DNA of 44,980 nucleotides from Planctomycetota bacterium (lineage in GTDB: Bacteria; Planctomycetota; JACOTG01; JAJDCM01): NCBI GenBank assembly GCA_029260825.1, contig JAJDCM010000321.1, positions 1 to 44,980 of the forward strand, written 5' to 3'. How positions within the stretch are numbered: position 1 is the first letter of the stretch; each line of letters begins with the position of its first letter. Below the pieces are notes generated by a model. That model searched no databases, was not told the DNA's origin, and worked only from the letters and a program-made list of their open reading frames with translations. Positions 8,176 to 16,027 of this stretch are shown piece by piece. Both the position numbers and the translations under genes were made by a program.

Positions 8176-9672
8176 ATGACTCACGAGTTCGTACAAAACA
8201 AAACATGTCTGGACAGGTTCAAAAGACCTTCCATTTTTCTTGCCCTTACATTCTTGTTTCTTGCCGTCTTTGCCCCTGCGGCTCTTGCCAGCGGCGGCGG
8301 TGACGGAGAAGAGCTCGGGGCGAGTCTCTCCCTCTTGTGGGTCATTCCGTTCGCAGGAATCCTCCTGTGCATCGCGGTCATGCCACTCGTAGCTCCAAAA
8401 GCGTGGCACCACCATTTTCCGAAGATTTCGGCAGGCTGGGCCCTCCTGTTCGCCGTCCCCTTTATCATTGCTCACCAGGGGGTAGCGCTGGAAGAAATCC
8501 TTCACATCTACCTCATTGACTACATCCCTTTCATCATTCTCCTCTGGGCGCTCTACACCGTCTCCGGCGGGATCTACGTGGGTGGATCCTTGAAAGGGAG
8601 CCCGGTCGTCAACACGGTGATGTTGCTCATCGGAACACTTCTGGCCTCCTGGATCGGAACAACCGGAGCGGCCATGGTCCTGATCCGGCCACTCCTTCGC
8701 GCCAACGCCTGGCGGGAGCGAAATGTTCATGTGGTCGTCTTCTTCATCTTCCTGGTTGCCAACATCGGGGGCTCACTGACCCCTCTTGGAGATCCCCCTC
8801 TCTTTCTCGGATTCCTGCATGGGGTCCCGTTCTTCTGGGTCACCACAGGAATCCTGGTTCACTGGGGTTTTGTCAGCATCATTCTGCTCGTCGTCTTCTT
8901 CGTGGTCGATTCGATCATCATGAAGAAAGAAAAGAACACTCCGCCGGTCATCGACGGTGAAGCTTCCGGAGTCTCCCTCCACGGCCTCACCAACCTGATC
9001 TTCCTGGGAGGGGTCATCGGAGGCGTTCTCTTCTCCGGCTCGGTAGACCTGGGCGAAATCCACCTGACCGGACATGTCCACGTCGCCTATCAGAACCTCA
9101 TTCGGGACGGATTCCTGATCATCATGGGGCTTTGCTCCCTCAAGCTCACCACGCGAAAATGGCGGGAAAAGAACGAATTCACCTGGTTCCCCATCAAGGA
9201 AGTGGCCTACCTTTTTGCGGGCATTTTCATGACCATCATTCCCGCTTTGAAGATCCTTCAGGCCGGTAGCGATGGTGCGCTGGCGGGCCTGGTCGAGGTG
9301 GTGAAGGAACCGGTCCACTACTTCTGGGTTACCGGCATCCTCTCCAGCTTCCTTGACAATGCCCCAACCTACCTCACCTTCTTCAATACCGCTCTTGGCA
9401 CGCTTGGTCAGCCGGAATCCGCCGTCCCCGCGATGCTGGGCGGAGGCGACGGAGCCAACCCGACCTTTGTCAGTTATCTGACCGCGATCTCGGCAGGAGC
9501 CGTGTTCATGGGGGCAAACACCTATATCGGGAACGCTCCCAACTTCATGGTGAAGTCCATCGCCGAGGAGTCGGGAGTCGCGATGCCGAGCTTCTTTGGC
9601 TACATGGTGAAATACTCGGTGCCGATCCTCGTCCCGGTTTTCATCATCACCACTCTGGTCTTCTTTCTCTAG
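8176..9672 (+). CDS. Na+/H+ antiporter of the NhaD/ArsB (ion transporter) superfamily
   Basis: A 498-residue integral membrane protein with a signal-like N-terminal hydrophobic stretch (about 20-38) and roughly a dozen further membrane segments. Segments such as VANIGGSLTPLGDPPLFLGF and SSFLDNAPTYLTFFN, with a later GANTYIGNAPNFMVK, are the paired re-entrant signatures of NhaD-type sodium:proton antiporters and related anion carriers. It probably expels Na+ in exchange for protons, which suits a saline habitat, but the ion was not determined. ATG at 8176 is chosen over an in-frame ATG at 8056 because AGAGG lies six bases upstream and the extension is not membrane-like. It is divergent from ettA. 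Confidence 0.85.
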   Translation: MTHEFVQNKTCLDRFKRPSIFLALTFLFLAVFAPAALASGGGDGEELGASLSLLWVIPFAGILLCIAVMPLVAPKAWHHHFPKISAGWALLFAVPFIIAHQGVALEEILHIYLIDYIPFIILLWALYTVSGGIYVGGSLKGSPVVNTVMLLIGTLLASWIGTTGAAMVLIRPLLRANAWRERNVHVVVFFIFLVANIGGSLTPLGDPPLFLGFLHGVPFFWVTTGILVHWGFVSIILLVVFFVVDSIIMKKEKNTPPVIDGEASGVSLHGLTNLIFLGGVIGGVLFSGSVDLGEIHLTGHVHVAYQNLIRDGFLIIMGLCSLKLTTRKWREKNEFTWFPIKEVAYLFAGIFMTIIPALKILQAGSDGALAGLVEVVKEPVHYFWVTGILSSFLDNAPTYLTFFNTALGTLGQPESAVPAMLGGGDGANPTFVSYLTAISAGAVFMGANTYIGNAPNFMVKSIAEESGVAMPSFFGYMVKYSVPILVPVFIITTLVFFL

Positions 9673-9712
9673 TCCGGAAGATTGACTGCAAGGGTTCCCG
9701 GATGAGGAAGGT

Positions 9713-9736
9713 GGGCCTCAATGAGAGCCCCCCTTT
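9713..9736 (+). terminator. Possible terminator hairpin after the antiporter gene
   Basis: gggc-ctc (9713-9719) can pair with gag-a-gccc (9723-9730, one bulged a) around a three-base loop, followed by ccc and a short ttt. It lies about 40 bases after the stop. The T-run is poor, so this is a tentative call. Confidence 0.4.
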
Positions 9737-9852
9737 CCCCAAAAAGAACTACGGGAAGCCAGAAAACGAGCCTCAACATGCGAGCGAGTTGGCGACATCC
9801 CGAGGAATAGCATGAGTTTGGGCAAAAAAAACCAGTGCTCGAATGTTTCCTT

Positions 9853-9881
9853 TTGCCCTGAAACTACCATCCTGCTAAAAT
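9853..9881 (+). promoter_or_regulatory. Candidate sigma-70 promoter upstream of the 104-residue orphan gene
   Basis: TTGCCC (9853-9858), a 17-base spacer and TAAAAT (9876-9881) match four and five of six consensus positions. A start near 9889 would give a leader of about 175 bases before the next gene. Confidence 0.45.
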
Positions 9882-9911
9882 GGTCTCCGACAGTCGTCGA
9901 CAACGGAAACT

Positions 9912-10021
9912 CGAGAAGGGCAAAGACGATAGAGAGATAGCCTCAGCCAGGCGCAAGCCTTCCGAGCCCTGTTTCTCGTGGTTTTCCAAGCGGGCGAAGT
10001 GGAAAAATTTCCAACTTGCCC
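9912..10021 (+). ncRNA. Hairpin-rich leader or small RNA candidate
   Basis: cgagaa-gggc (9912-9921) pairs with gccc (9966-9969) and ttctcg (9973-9978). The enclosed region has an aggc-gcaa-gcct hairpin with a GNRA loop (9949-9960). A second long hairpin follows at 9992-10005 with 10008-10021 (14 positions, two mismatches, one G-U). It does not match any riboswitch consensus I know. It may be the 5' leader of the gene at 10065 or a separate RNA of about 130 bases ending at the second hairpin. The rest of the gap 9673-10064 shows no credible ORF. Confidence 0.4.
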
Positions 10022-10064
10022 TTGACAAGAGAAGAAGCTAAGGCACTGATGCCGGGGGATAAGA

Positions 10065-10379
10065 ATGGAAGAGAACACCACACAGTTTTCATGCGAGTTT
10101 GACACGGCCATCCTGGGGCTCAAGTATGAGCTCATCGCCATGATGACGGAATCCGGCCTGGGTTGGTTCAGCGACTATACCGATGTTGACTGTTGCCTCA
10201 CGGAATCGACCCTCTCCTTGCGAGTCCTTACCGACCATCGCAACGTCATCCCGACCATCAAAAAGTTCTGCCGCCGTCACCGATTTCAGATTGGATGCTT
10301 CGATCGCGAAACCGGAAGACTCACCCTCCTTCGCATCAAGGAAGGCCGCCCCAAAGCGAGTGGAACTTCCGGTCTCTGA
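10065..10379 (+). CDS. Small uncharacterised protein (104 residues)
   Basis: I do not recognise this family. The protein is cytoplasmic, with no signal or membrane segment. It shows alternating hydrophobic/polar stretches that look folded (ILGLKYELIAMMTESGLGWFSDY, split by an expected turn, then LSLRVLTDHRNVIPTIKKFCRRH), and three cysteines (C10, C43, C44 region and C84 region). GGGGGAT sits five bases before the ATG, and third positions are GC-rich as in neighbouring genes, both arguing that it is real. An antisense frame of similar length exists but lacks these features. It lies behind a structured leader and before the tRNA cluster. Function unknown. Confidence 0.7.
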   Translation: MEENTTQFSCEFDTAILGLKYELIAMMTESGLGWFSDYTDVDCCLTESTLSLRVLTDHRNVIPTIKKFCRRHRFQIGCFDRETGRLTLLRIKEGRPKASGTSGL

Positions 10380-10623
10380 TCGACCCACCCTTATCTCCAG
10401 AGTCAGAACTTTCGCCTCTTTTTTCTCAGCCATCTGTCCCTCCTCGCCTCCACCGGTCCAGCCCCTAATATCCTTCCTCCCTGAACTTTGCGACCGGGTT
10501 GAATTCCAAAAAACGGATCTTTCATCATCCACTTGAATTCGTGTCGCGGGCTGATAGACTACTGCCCTTCTGCCGGGGGGAGGGATCAAACTCCCTGGTC
10601 TGAAAAGGCTGAAAAGCTCACAT

Positions 10624-10701
10624 GGTGGGCGTAGCTCAGTTGGTTAGAGCGCTAGGTTGTGGCCCTGGAGGTCGGGGGTTCAAATCCCCTCGCTCACCCC
10701 A
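10624..10701 (+). tRNA. tRNA-His (GTG)
   Basis: A full cloverleaf: acceptor GTGGGCG pairs with CGCTCAC, with the extra G(-1) at 10624 facing discriminator C at 10698, the hallmark of tRNA-His. The anticodon loop TTGTGGC carries GTG. The T arm is GGGGG-TTCAAAT-CCCCT. CCA is encoded (10699-10701). Confidence 0.96.
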
Positions 10702-10745
10702 TTTCGGCCATTTTCAAGTCGTCCTCGGCACCTTTGGTTTAATTA

Positions 10746-10822
10746 GCGCCCGTAGCTCAACTGGATAGAGTAGTGGACTTCGAATCCATTGGTTGCAGGT
10801 TCGAATCCTGCCGGGCGTACCA
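10746..10822 (+). tRNA. tRNA-Arg (TCG)
   Basis: Acceptor GCGCCCG pairs with CGGGCGT (one G-U), anticodon loop CTTCGAA carries TCG and reads CGA, and the T arm is GCAGG-TTCGAAT-CCTGC. Discriminator A is followed by an encoded CCA (10820-10822). Confidence 0.96.
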
Positions 10823-10863
10823 TTTGTCTTGTAGGCACAAGCTTCCGGCCTGTGCGTACAAAA

Positions 10864-10939
10864 GCCCCCTTAGCTCAGTTGGCAGAGCAGCTGATTCTTA
10901 ATCAGCGGGTCGTAGGTTCAAATCCTTCAGGGGGCACCA
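10864..10939 (+). tRNA. tRNA-Lys (CTT)
   Basis: Acceptor GCCCCCT pairs perfectly with AGGGGGC, anticodon stem GCTGA/TCAGC encloses TTCTTAA with anticodon CTT (codon AAG), and CCA is encoded (10937-10939). The T stem GTAGG/CCTTC has one T-T mismatch, which is unusual. Confidence 0.95.
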
Positions 10940-10957
10940 TCTTCACCTCACGGAACC

Positions 10958-10987
10958 TCTCTCCAGGAAGGGTTCTCTCCAGGAAGG
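10958..10987. repeat. Two 14-base direct repeats downstream of tRNA-Lys
   Basis: tctctccaggaagg occurs at 10958-10971 and again at 10974-10987, a 16-base period. It lies between tRNA-Lys and the end of a minus-strand gene. A gaacc/ggttc pair flanks part of it, so a weak 3'-end structure is possible. No function can be assigned. Confidence 0.7.
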
Positions 10988-10998
10988 TTCTCTCGCTT

Positions 10999-11310
10999 TC
11001 AGCGATCATCTTTCTCATAGGAACACACCTCATCAAAGACAACTTCGCTGGTCTTCCCTGCCTCCTCGCCAAATCCATCGTACTTGGCTTGATCTTCTTC
11101 GGAGTCCCAGGGGATCTCCTCGTAGGGCGAAACGTAGTCGACCGCCGCGATCTCCCAGTTCCTGGTAACCGTGCTCGCTGCGAGCTTCTCAAGCGCTTCA
11201 CGGGCATCTTGAGCCTGCACAAAAGCACACACAAAACCCCCTTCTAGATCACCAAACTCGGCGGCTCCTTCTTTGTACAGAACCTCGATACTCGACCAGT
11301 AAATTCGCAT
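10999..11310 (-). CDS. Small uncharacterised acidic protein (103 residues)
   Basis: I do not recognise a named family. The sequence looks like a folded cytoplasmic protein: MRIYWSSIEVLY, then GGFVCAFVQAQDAREALEKLAAS (helix-rich, split in reading), then EIAAVDYVSPYEEIPW and an acidic C-terminus. The AFVQAQDAREALEKL segment resembles small ferredoxin-like proteins that handle amino-acid-sized groups, but this is only a resemblance. GAGGG lies nine bases before the ATG. It follows the SGNH hydrolase on the same strand, 91 bases downstream, and ends 59 bases from tRNA-Lys. An accggg/cccggt inverted repeat (11329-11334 / 11341-11346) sits upstream and might bind a regulator. Confidence 0.75.
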   Translation of the reverse strand: MRIYWSSIEVLYKEGAAEFGDLEGGFVCAFVQAQDAREALEKLAASTVTRNWEIAAVDYVSPYEEIPWDSEEDQAKYDGFGEEAGKTSEVVFDEVCSYEKDDR

Positions 11311-11401
11311 CTCTCATTCCCTCTTTTGACCGGGTATGACCCCGGTTGATCCATGAATCGGTTTCGACCCCGAGTCGACTCCGGTGTCTGTTCGCTTCAG
11401 C

Positions 11402-13087
11402 CTACAACCATTCAAGAGACTTCAGGTACCGGAGGATTTCTCTTGCCGCGAGCCGATGCCCGGAAACGTTCCAGTGCCCCTCTCGATGATAGAAAGCGCC
11501 GCCGTCTCGGGTGGCGGATTGAATCGCTGGAAGTAAGTCGAGGGCAACGATGCCTCGTTCATCACATTCACTCCCCAGAGTCTGATGGAGGAGCCCTCGA
11601 TCGTAGCGGCCCGGATCGACAAGAGTGTTCCTTGCGAAATACTCATTGAACATCACGTCCTCAGCTTGAAAACGCATCGGCGCCAGAACAAGAAGGAATC
11701 TTGCCCCTCGCTTCCGGCAGTACTCTCTTGCCGCTTCGATCGCTCCAAGGTTGTAACCCAACCCACGGATGACATCTTCATGAAGTGGACTCTCCAGAAC
11801 CGTGAGCTCGATCGGGCTCACCGCGACGCCCGCGGCTTCAACAGAACCTGCCGCAAAAAGGCTCTCCACCCGAGGACGAGCGAATCGATAGAGGCCTGAT
11901 TTCTTTGTCCAGTATTCTTCCTTGCGAACGGACCCAAGAGTCCCAAAGAGGGACTCCCGCTTTTTCTTGACCCTCTCCCGTTCGGACTTGGAGACTCGCC
12001 CCGCATAAGGCAAATAGTCCTCGAGCCAGGCAGATTCAAGACCTGGAAGAGAAGCGTGATTCGTATCGGGACCCTCTCCAGCAGAAATGTCCAACCCTCT
12101 CCTTCGCTGATCGATCCTCGACAGACGATCGGCAAAGTAGAGCTCTCCTTGAATGTCGTTCCCCGTGTAAAACACCATGATCACAAGCTCGGGCTCAATC
12201 CGATCGAAGTGACTTCGTAGCAGCAAGAACTCGGAGCTCGGCGAATAGCCCGGAACTCCCATGGAATAGGCTCGGAGCGTCGAGCCGGAGGCCACATGCT
12301 CCCAATTTTTTTCCATGATGCGCGAGAAGGTCTGGTTTTCATGCACTCCCAGGCCGAAGGCGAAAGAGTCACCCAGAACAAGAAAACGCCGTGCTTCCCC
12401 GGGCGGGCCCCACTCCCTGTCTCTGAACCCATGGGAGTTCGTGGAGACCGGGATCCCGGGGAAATCCGGATGTACCGTTTTCCCCTTGAAGCCCGGGGTA
12501 AGAAGATTGGGAAGAAGAACCTCTTCCCGATAGAGGGAACCATGACCGGGGTTCGGGGAGATCTCATAGGGAGTCTTCGGAACAACTCCGTCGAGAATCC
12601 CTTCGACGACAAGGAGGCTCATCAAGAGGGAACCGGTCAACATTCCAATTCGTGAGCAGAGCTTGGTAGCCCCTGGCAAGGAGAGAGCAAGGAAAACACA
12701 GCGGCCCAGGAAGAAGAGATAAAGGATCCAGAGCACGCCCAGAAAAAGGACGACAAAGGATATCGGCACACCGAAAAGCCCGATGGCTTCCACGCCCAGA
12801 AGAAGGGACGCCCCACCACAAAAAAGAGCCGTTGACGAGATCGTGATCCGATCCACACCGTCCGGTACAGCCCGTCCCTCACCGCCCTTTTGTCGCCGGC
12901 AATTCAGAAAGTGAGCGAGACAGAGAATGGATCCGGTGGCCGCCACGCCGACGAGCAACCCCATCGAAGAGGCACTCCCGGGAATGAGCGCCATCGAACT
13001 CAACGAAAGCGCAGCTAGAGAGCGCAACAAGAAGCGTTGCCCAGAGGTCATCCATGGCAAACAAAAACGAAGAGACGAAAAGGACAT
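11402..13087 (-). CDS. Membrane-anchored SGNH/GDSL hydrolase
   Basis: A 561-residue protein in two parts. Residues 1 to about 180 contain about six hydrophobic segments. The rest is an SGNH hydrolase: FLVLGDSFAFGLG carries the nucleophilic serine (block I), FYTGNDIQG supplies block III Asn, and HREGHWNVSGH near the C-terminus supplies the block V acid and histidine. Such enzymes are esterases or O-acetyl transfer/removal enzymes acting on lipids or polysaccharides. Membrane attachment suggests that the catalytic domain faces the periplasm and works on envelope glycans, which is inference. It lies 148 bases after the EamA transporter on the same strand. The SD before the ATG is weak, so a slightly later start cannot be excluded. 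Confidence 0.85.
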   Translation of the reverse strand: MSFSSLRFCLPWMTSGQRFLLRSLAALSLSSMALIPGSASSMGLLVGVAATGSILCLAHFLNCRRQKGGEGRAVPDGVDRITISSTALFCGGASLLLGVEAIGLFGVPISFVVLFLGVLWILYLFFLGRCVFLALSLPGATKLCSRIGMLTGSLLMSLLVVEGILDGVVPKTPYEISPNPGHGSLYREEVLLPNLLTPGFKGKTVHPDFPGIPVSTNSHGFRDREWGPPGEARRFLVLGDSFAFGLGVHENQTFSRIMEKNWEHVASGSTLRAYSMGVPGYSPSSEFLLLRSHFDRIEPELVIMVFYTGNDIQGELYFADRLSRIDQRRRGLDISAGEGPDTNHASLPGLESAWLEDYLPYAGRVSKSERERVKKKRESLFGTLGSVRKEEYWTKKSGLYRFARPRVESLFAAGSVEAAGVAVSPIELTVLESPLHEDVIRGLGYNLGAIEAAREYCRKRGARFLLVLAPMRFQAEDVMFNEYFARNTLVDPGRYDRGLLHQTLGSECDERGIVALDLLPAIQSATRDGGAFYHREGHWNVSGHRLAAREILRYLKSLEWL

Positions 13088-13235
13088 CAGAGGCCTCGAG
13101 CAACCGGAACAATATCAGGGTTCGAGTAAAACACTAATCCCGGAATATCGGAAACGATAAATGCTTCAAACATGCTCTCCGGCAGGAATTAGGTCATCTC
13201 GCTTTCCGGCAAGCCCTCCCGGGCCCTCCGACTTT

Positions 13236-14237
13236 CTACGGCCCCTCTTCAGCCTCAAGGAGGGCTTTCCCCGGCTCCCTGGAACGACCCAGTAGCGCTA
13301 CACCGATCCCGATCAGCACGACGCATCCTCCCATCCATTCGAGGGTGAGAATCTCAAATGTAAATGCGGCCGGAAGAACCAGGGCCAACAACCATTTTGA
13401 AGCGGTGGTGAGCGGCGGGTTCAAGAACACGGTAAGCCCCACCGTCGATGCCGGTAGATGCTTCAACAGATACACCCAGAGAGAAAAGCCGAGCACCGTA
13501 CACGCTAGCGAGAGATACAGAACCGAAAACCATCCCACCGGGTCCAGCTTCATCAGTTCCGGCCCCCCGGAAAAAGGAAATACTGCCAGGAGTGGAAGTG
13601 TTCCCACGACAATCGAAAGGTAAGTCCACAAGACCGGGTCGCAGCTCCCAGAAACCGGCTTGCTCAGGATCGAAAAAAGAGACCAGGAAAGAGGAGCTGC
13701 CGCGGTAATCAGGAGTAGTAAGGAATACGAAACCGACTCCCCCGAGTCTTTTGCCTGACTGATCAAAAACACACCGGCGAAAGCCACAAGGAATCCAACC
13801 AGCTTCCTGAGCGTGAGCCGTTCGGAAAGAAACACGGCACCAAAGATGATCAGAAATAGCGGAGCGAGAGTCGTCGTGAGGGAGGCCACGGGCGCAGGAA
13901 CTCCGTGCTGCTGGCCAAAGTAGAGGGAGAAATTATAGCCGGGTACAGAAAGAAACCCGCACAGCAGGAGACGCCTCCAGTGGTACCGGAGAATGGCCAG
14001 ACATTCGCTGCGGCGACGAAGGACACAGTACCCCCCGGCAAAAAGAGCCGCCGGAACAAACCTCGCCACGGTGAGTGCTAACCAGTCAAACCGAGCCGCC
14101 GAACTCTCTCTCCCCAGAAGAAACCCGATCGCTACAAAACTATTACTCCAGACCAGGAAAAGGACAAATGCGAAAAAAGCGAGGCGCCAGGACCCTTCAG
14201 GCCCTCCCTTCTCGCTCCCCTTGGATATGGCTCCCAT
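13236..14237 (-). CDS. EamA-family (DMT superfamily) transporter
   Basis: A 333-residue inner-membrane protein with ten predicted helices in two EamA repeats (about 20-155 and 170-315). LVWSNSFVAIGFLLG in the first helix, and APLFLIIFGAVFLSERLTLRKLVGF and LNPPLTTASKWLLALVL (both split by loops), are the usual helix 4-5 and 9-10 signatures. These carriers export or import amino acids, nucleosides or other small metabolites; the substrate cannot be read from sequence. GTGGAG lies six bases before the ATG. Divergent from the beta-propeller gene, with both promoters in 14238-14443. Confidence 0.9.
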   Translation of the reverse strand: MGAISKGSEKGGPEGSWRLAFFAFVLFLVWSNSFVAIGFLLGRESSAARFDWLALTVARFVPAALFAGGYCVLRRRSECLAILRYHWRRLLLCGFLSVPGYNFSLYFGQQHGVPAPVASLTTTLAPLFLIIFGAVFLSERLTLRKLVGFLVAFAGVFLISQAKDSGESVSYSLLLLITAAAPLSWSLFSILSKPVSGSCDPVLWTYLSIVVGTLPLLAVFPFSGGPELMKLDPVGWFSVLYLSLACTVLGFSLWVYLLKHLPASTVGLTVFLNPPLTTASKWLLALVLPAAFTFEILTLEWMGGCVVLIGIGVALLGRSREPGKALLEAEEGP

Positions 14238-14298
14238 TGGTTCTCCACTTGAGGATCTTTGCCCTCGATCCCTCGTAGGATGGAAAGTGCGTTTTCGT

Positions 14299-14327
14299 TT
14301 GACCGAACATCGAGCTCATCTTATATG
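14299..14327 (+). promoter_or_regulatory. Candidate promoter of the beta-propeller gene
   Basis: TTGACC (14299-14304), a 17-base spacer and TATATG (14322-14327) match five and four of six sigma-70 consensus positions, about 115 bases before the GTG start. Confidence 0.45.
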
Positions 14328-14430
14328 CTTGAGCATGCTTGACCCAGGAGCCAGGAGGACGTTCCTGGTTTCCCGATCCAGAAGGTTCAACAATTTCACG
14401 AACTCACCCATCACCCCGAGGGTGTCGTAC

Positions 14431-14435
14431 GGAGG
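14431..14435 (+). promoter_or_regulatory. Ribosome-binding site that sets the beta-propeller start
   Basis: GGAGG with eight bases to GTG at 14444. Starting here gives a protein that opens directly with a signal peptide, while the longer in-frame start at 14339 would bury it. Confidence 0.75.
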
Positions 14436-14443
14436 TAAATACC

Positions 14444-15838
14444 GTGTCTCGATCTCACCACCAATTCCCTGCCGTGAAGACCCTCCTTGGGTTCACCCTC
14501 TGCGTTGCCGGCTTCGCGACGACATCCATGGCCAGGGAGACAAACACGGAGGGGGTCAACTGGCCTGGGTTCCGGGGACCCAACGCATCCGGCATCTCGG
14601 AAGGACACGCCCTCCCCGAATCCTGGGACCTTGAAGAGTCCCAGAATGTCCAGTGGAAGGCGCCTATTCCGGGCCTCGGCTTCTCCTGTCCCGTCATCTG
14701 GGAGAACCGGATCTTCCTCACCACGGCTGTGAGTGGAAAAGAAGATCCACAACTCCGTGTCGGGCTCTACGGAGACATCGCCCCCGTTGAGGACGATACG
14801 GTTCATCTCTTCAATATCTACGCTCTGGACAAGACAACGGGCAAGATCCTGTGGGAGCACACCTCTCACAAAGGCGTCCCCAAGATCAAACGCCACACCA
14901 AGGCAAGTCACGCCAATAGCACACCGGTCACCGATGGGAAATATCTCGTCGCGTTTTACGGGTCAGAAGGCCTCTACTGCTACGATCTCGATGGGACACT
15001 CCTCTGGAAGAAAGATCTTGGGGTTCTCGATTCCGGATTCTACGTGGTAAAAGACGCACAATGGGGCTTTGCCAGCTCCCCTGTCATCTATAAAGACAAG
15101 GTCCTCATTCAGTGCGACGTCCAGGAGAATTCGTTCCTTGCCGCCTTCAATCTCAAAGATGGAGCTGAAATCTGGCGAACGGGACGAGAAGAGGTCCCCA
15201 CCTGGAGCACACCGACGATCTATGAGGGAAAAGACAGAACGCAGATGATCGTGAACGGCTTCAAGCACATCGGTAGCTATGACGTGAGCACCGGGGAGGA
15301 AATCTGGAAGCTTGTGGGCGGCGGCGACATTCCCGTTCCGACGCCGATCATTGCCCACGGTCACACCTTCATCACCAACGCACACGGCCGCATGGCCCCC
15401 ATGTATGCGATCTCTCTGGACGCCAAGGGCACGATCAGCACCGATGGGGATGGAAAGGCTCTCTCCTGGTTGCATGCAAGAGGCGGTGCGTACATGCAAA
15501 CCCCCCTCGCCTATGGCGATCTTCTTTACAGCTGCACGGACGGCGGCGTCCTCACCTGCTACGAAGCAAAAACCGGGGTCCGGGCCTACAAGAAACGACT
15601 CGGCGGTGGGCGCCTGGGGTTCACCGCCTCTCCCGTCGCCGGAGATGGAAAGATCTACTTCACCAGTGAAACGGGTGAGATCTTCGTCATCCCGACCGGA
15701 ACCGAGTTCGACATCCTCTCCCGCAACAGCATGGATGAGGTTTGCATGGCGACCCCAGCCATCTCGGCCGGAACCCTGTTTGTCCGGACTCAAAATCATC
15801 TTGTAGCCCTCAAGAACGGGGCCACCTCCAAGAATTAA
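14444..15838 (+). CDS. Secreted PQQ-type beta-propeller protein
   Basis: A 464-residue exported protein. The N-terminus is a signal peptide (hydrophobic TLLGFTLCVAGFATTSMA). Then comes WPGFRGPNASGIS, the opening typical of the PQQ-like propeller proteins common in planctomycetes and acidobacteria, followed by repeated blades such as YALDKTTGKILWEH, YCYDLDGTLLWKKD, AAFNLKDGAEIWRTG and SYDVSTGEEIWKL. These G-x-x-x-W repeats are the BamB/PQQ propeller signature. No metal- or PQQ-ligand residues of a true quinoprotein dehydrogenase are evident, so a scaffolding or binding role outside the cytoplasmic membrane is more likely than redox catalysis. A ttaag/cttaa hairpin overlaps the stop. Confidence 0.85.
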   Translation: MSRSHHQFPAVKTLLGFTLCVAGFATTSMARETNTEGVNWPGFRGPNASGISEGHALPESWDLEESQNVQWKAPIPGLGFSCPVIWENRIFLTTAVSGKEDPQLRVGLYGDIAPVEDDTVHLFNIYALDKTTGKILWEHTSHKGVPKIKRHTKASHANSTPVTDGKYLVAFYGSEGLYCYDLDGTLLWKKDLGVLDSGFYVVKDAQWGFASSPVIYKDKVLIQCDVQENSFLAAFNLKDGAEIWRTGREEVPTWSTPTIYEGKDRTQMIVNGFKHIGSYDVSTGEEIWKLVGGGDIPVPTPIIAHGHTFITNAHGRMAPMYAISLDAKGTISTDGDGKALSWLHARGGAYMQTPLAYGDLLYSCTDGGVLTCYEAKTGVRAYKKRLGGGRLGFTASPVAGDGKIYFTSETGEIFVIPTGTEFDILSRNSMDEVCMATPAISAGTLFVRTQNHLVALKNGATSKN

Positions 15839-15849
15839 GAACTCCCTTA

Positions 15850-16015
15850 AAGCATTATTGCTTAATGATTAATGAGCAAACAACCCGAAGATCTGGAGCC
15901 CCCCCGCTCGTAGAATTGGGAAGGGTCGATGCATCGGGACTTCCAATCAGCGGGGAAGAAAGCAATAATGTCGAGCTTTCGTGAATCAGATCCAATATTC
16001 AACGTCCTTGGGACG
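15850..16015 (+). promoter_or_regulatory. Strongly structured leader region upstream of rpmB
   Basis: Three helices nest inside one another: 15853-15862 with 15961-15970 (10 of 10), 15902-15908 with 15949-15955 (7 of 7), and 15915-15923 with 15940-15947 (8 pairs, one bulge). The outer strands can instead form local hairpins: aagca/tgctt at 15850-15863 and gaaagc/gctttc at 15958-15980. A further hairpin cgtcc-ttg-ggacg (16003-16015) ends one base before the rpmB SD (AGAGG, 16017-16021). This suits a regulated leader, for example autogenous control of the ribosomal protein, but no protein-binding site is proven. Part may belong to the 3' end of the upstream transcript. Confidence 0.5.
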
Positions 16016-16027
16016 CAGAGGTAAGCC

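Noticed and set aside
9912..9978. c-di-GMP-I riboswitch
   Set aside because: GGGCAAAGAC and a GNRA hairpin are present, but the conserved receptor and ligand core bases do not line up with the class consensus.
10089..10589. 166-codon minus-strand frame opposite the 104-residue gene
   Set aside because: The plus-strand gene has a strong SD and folded-looking protein; the antisense frame has neither.
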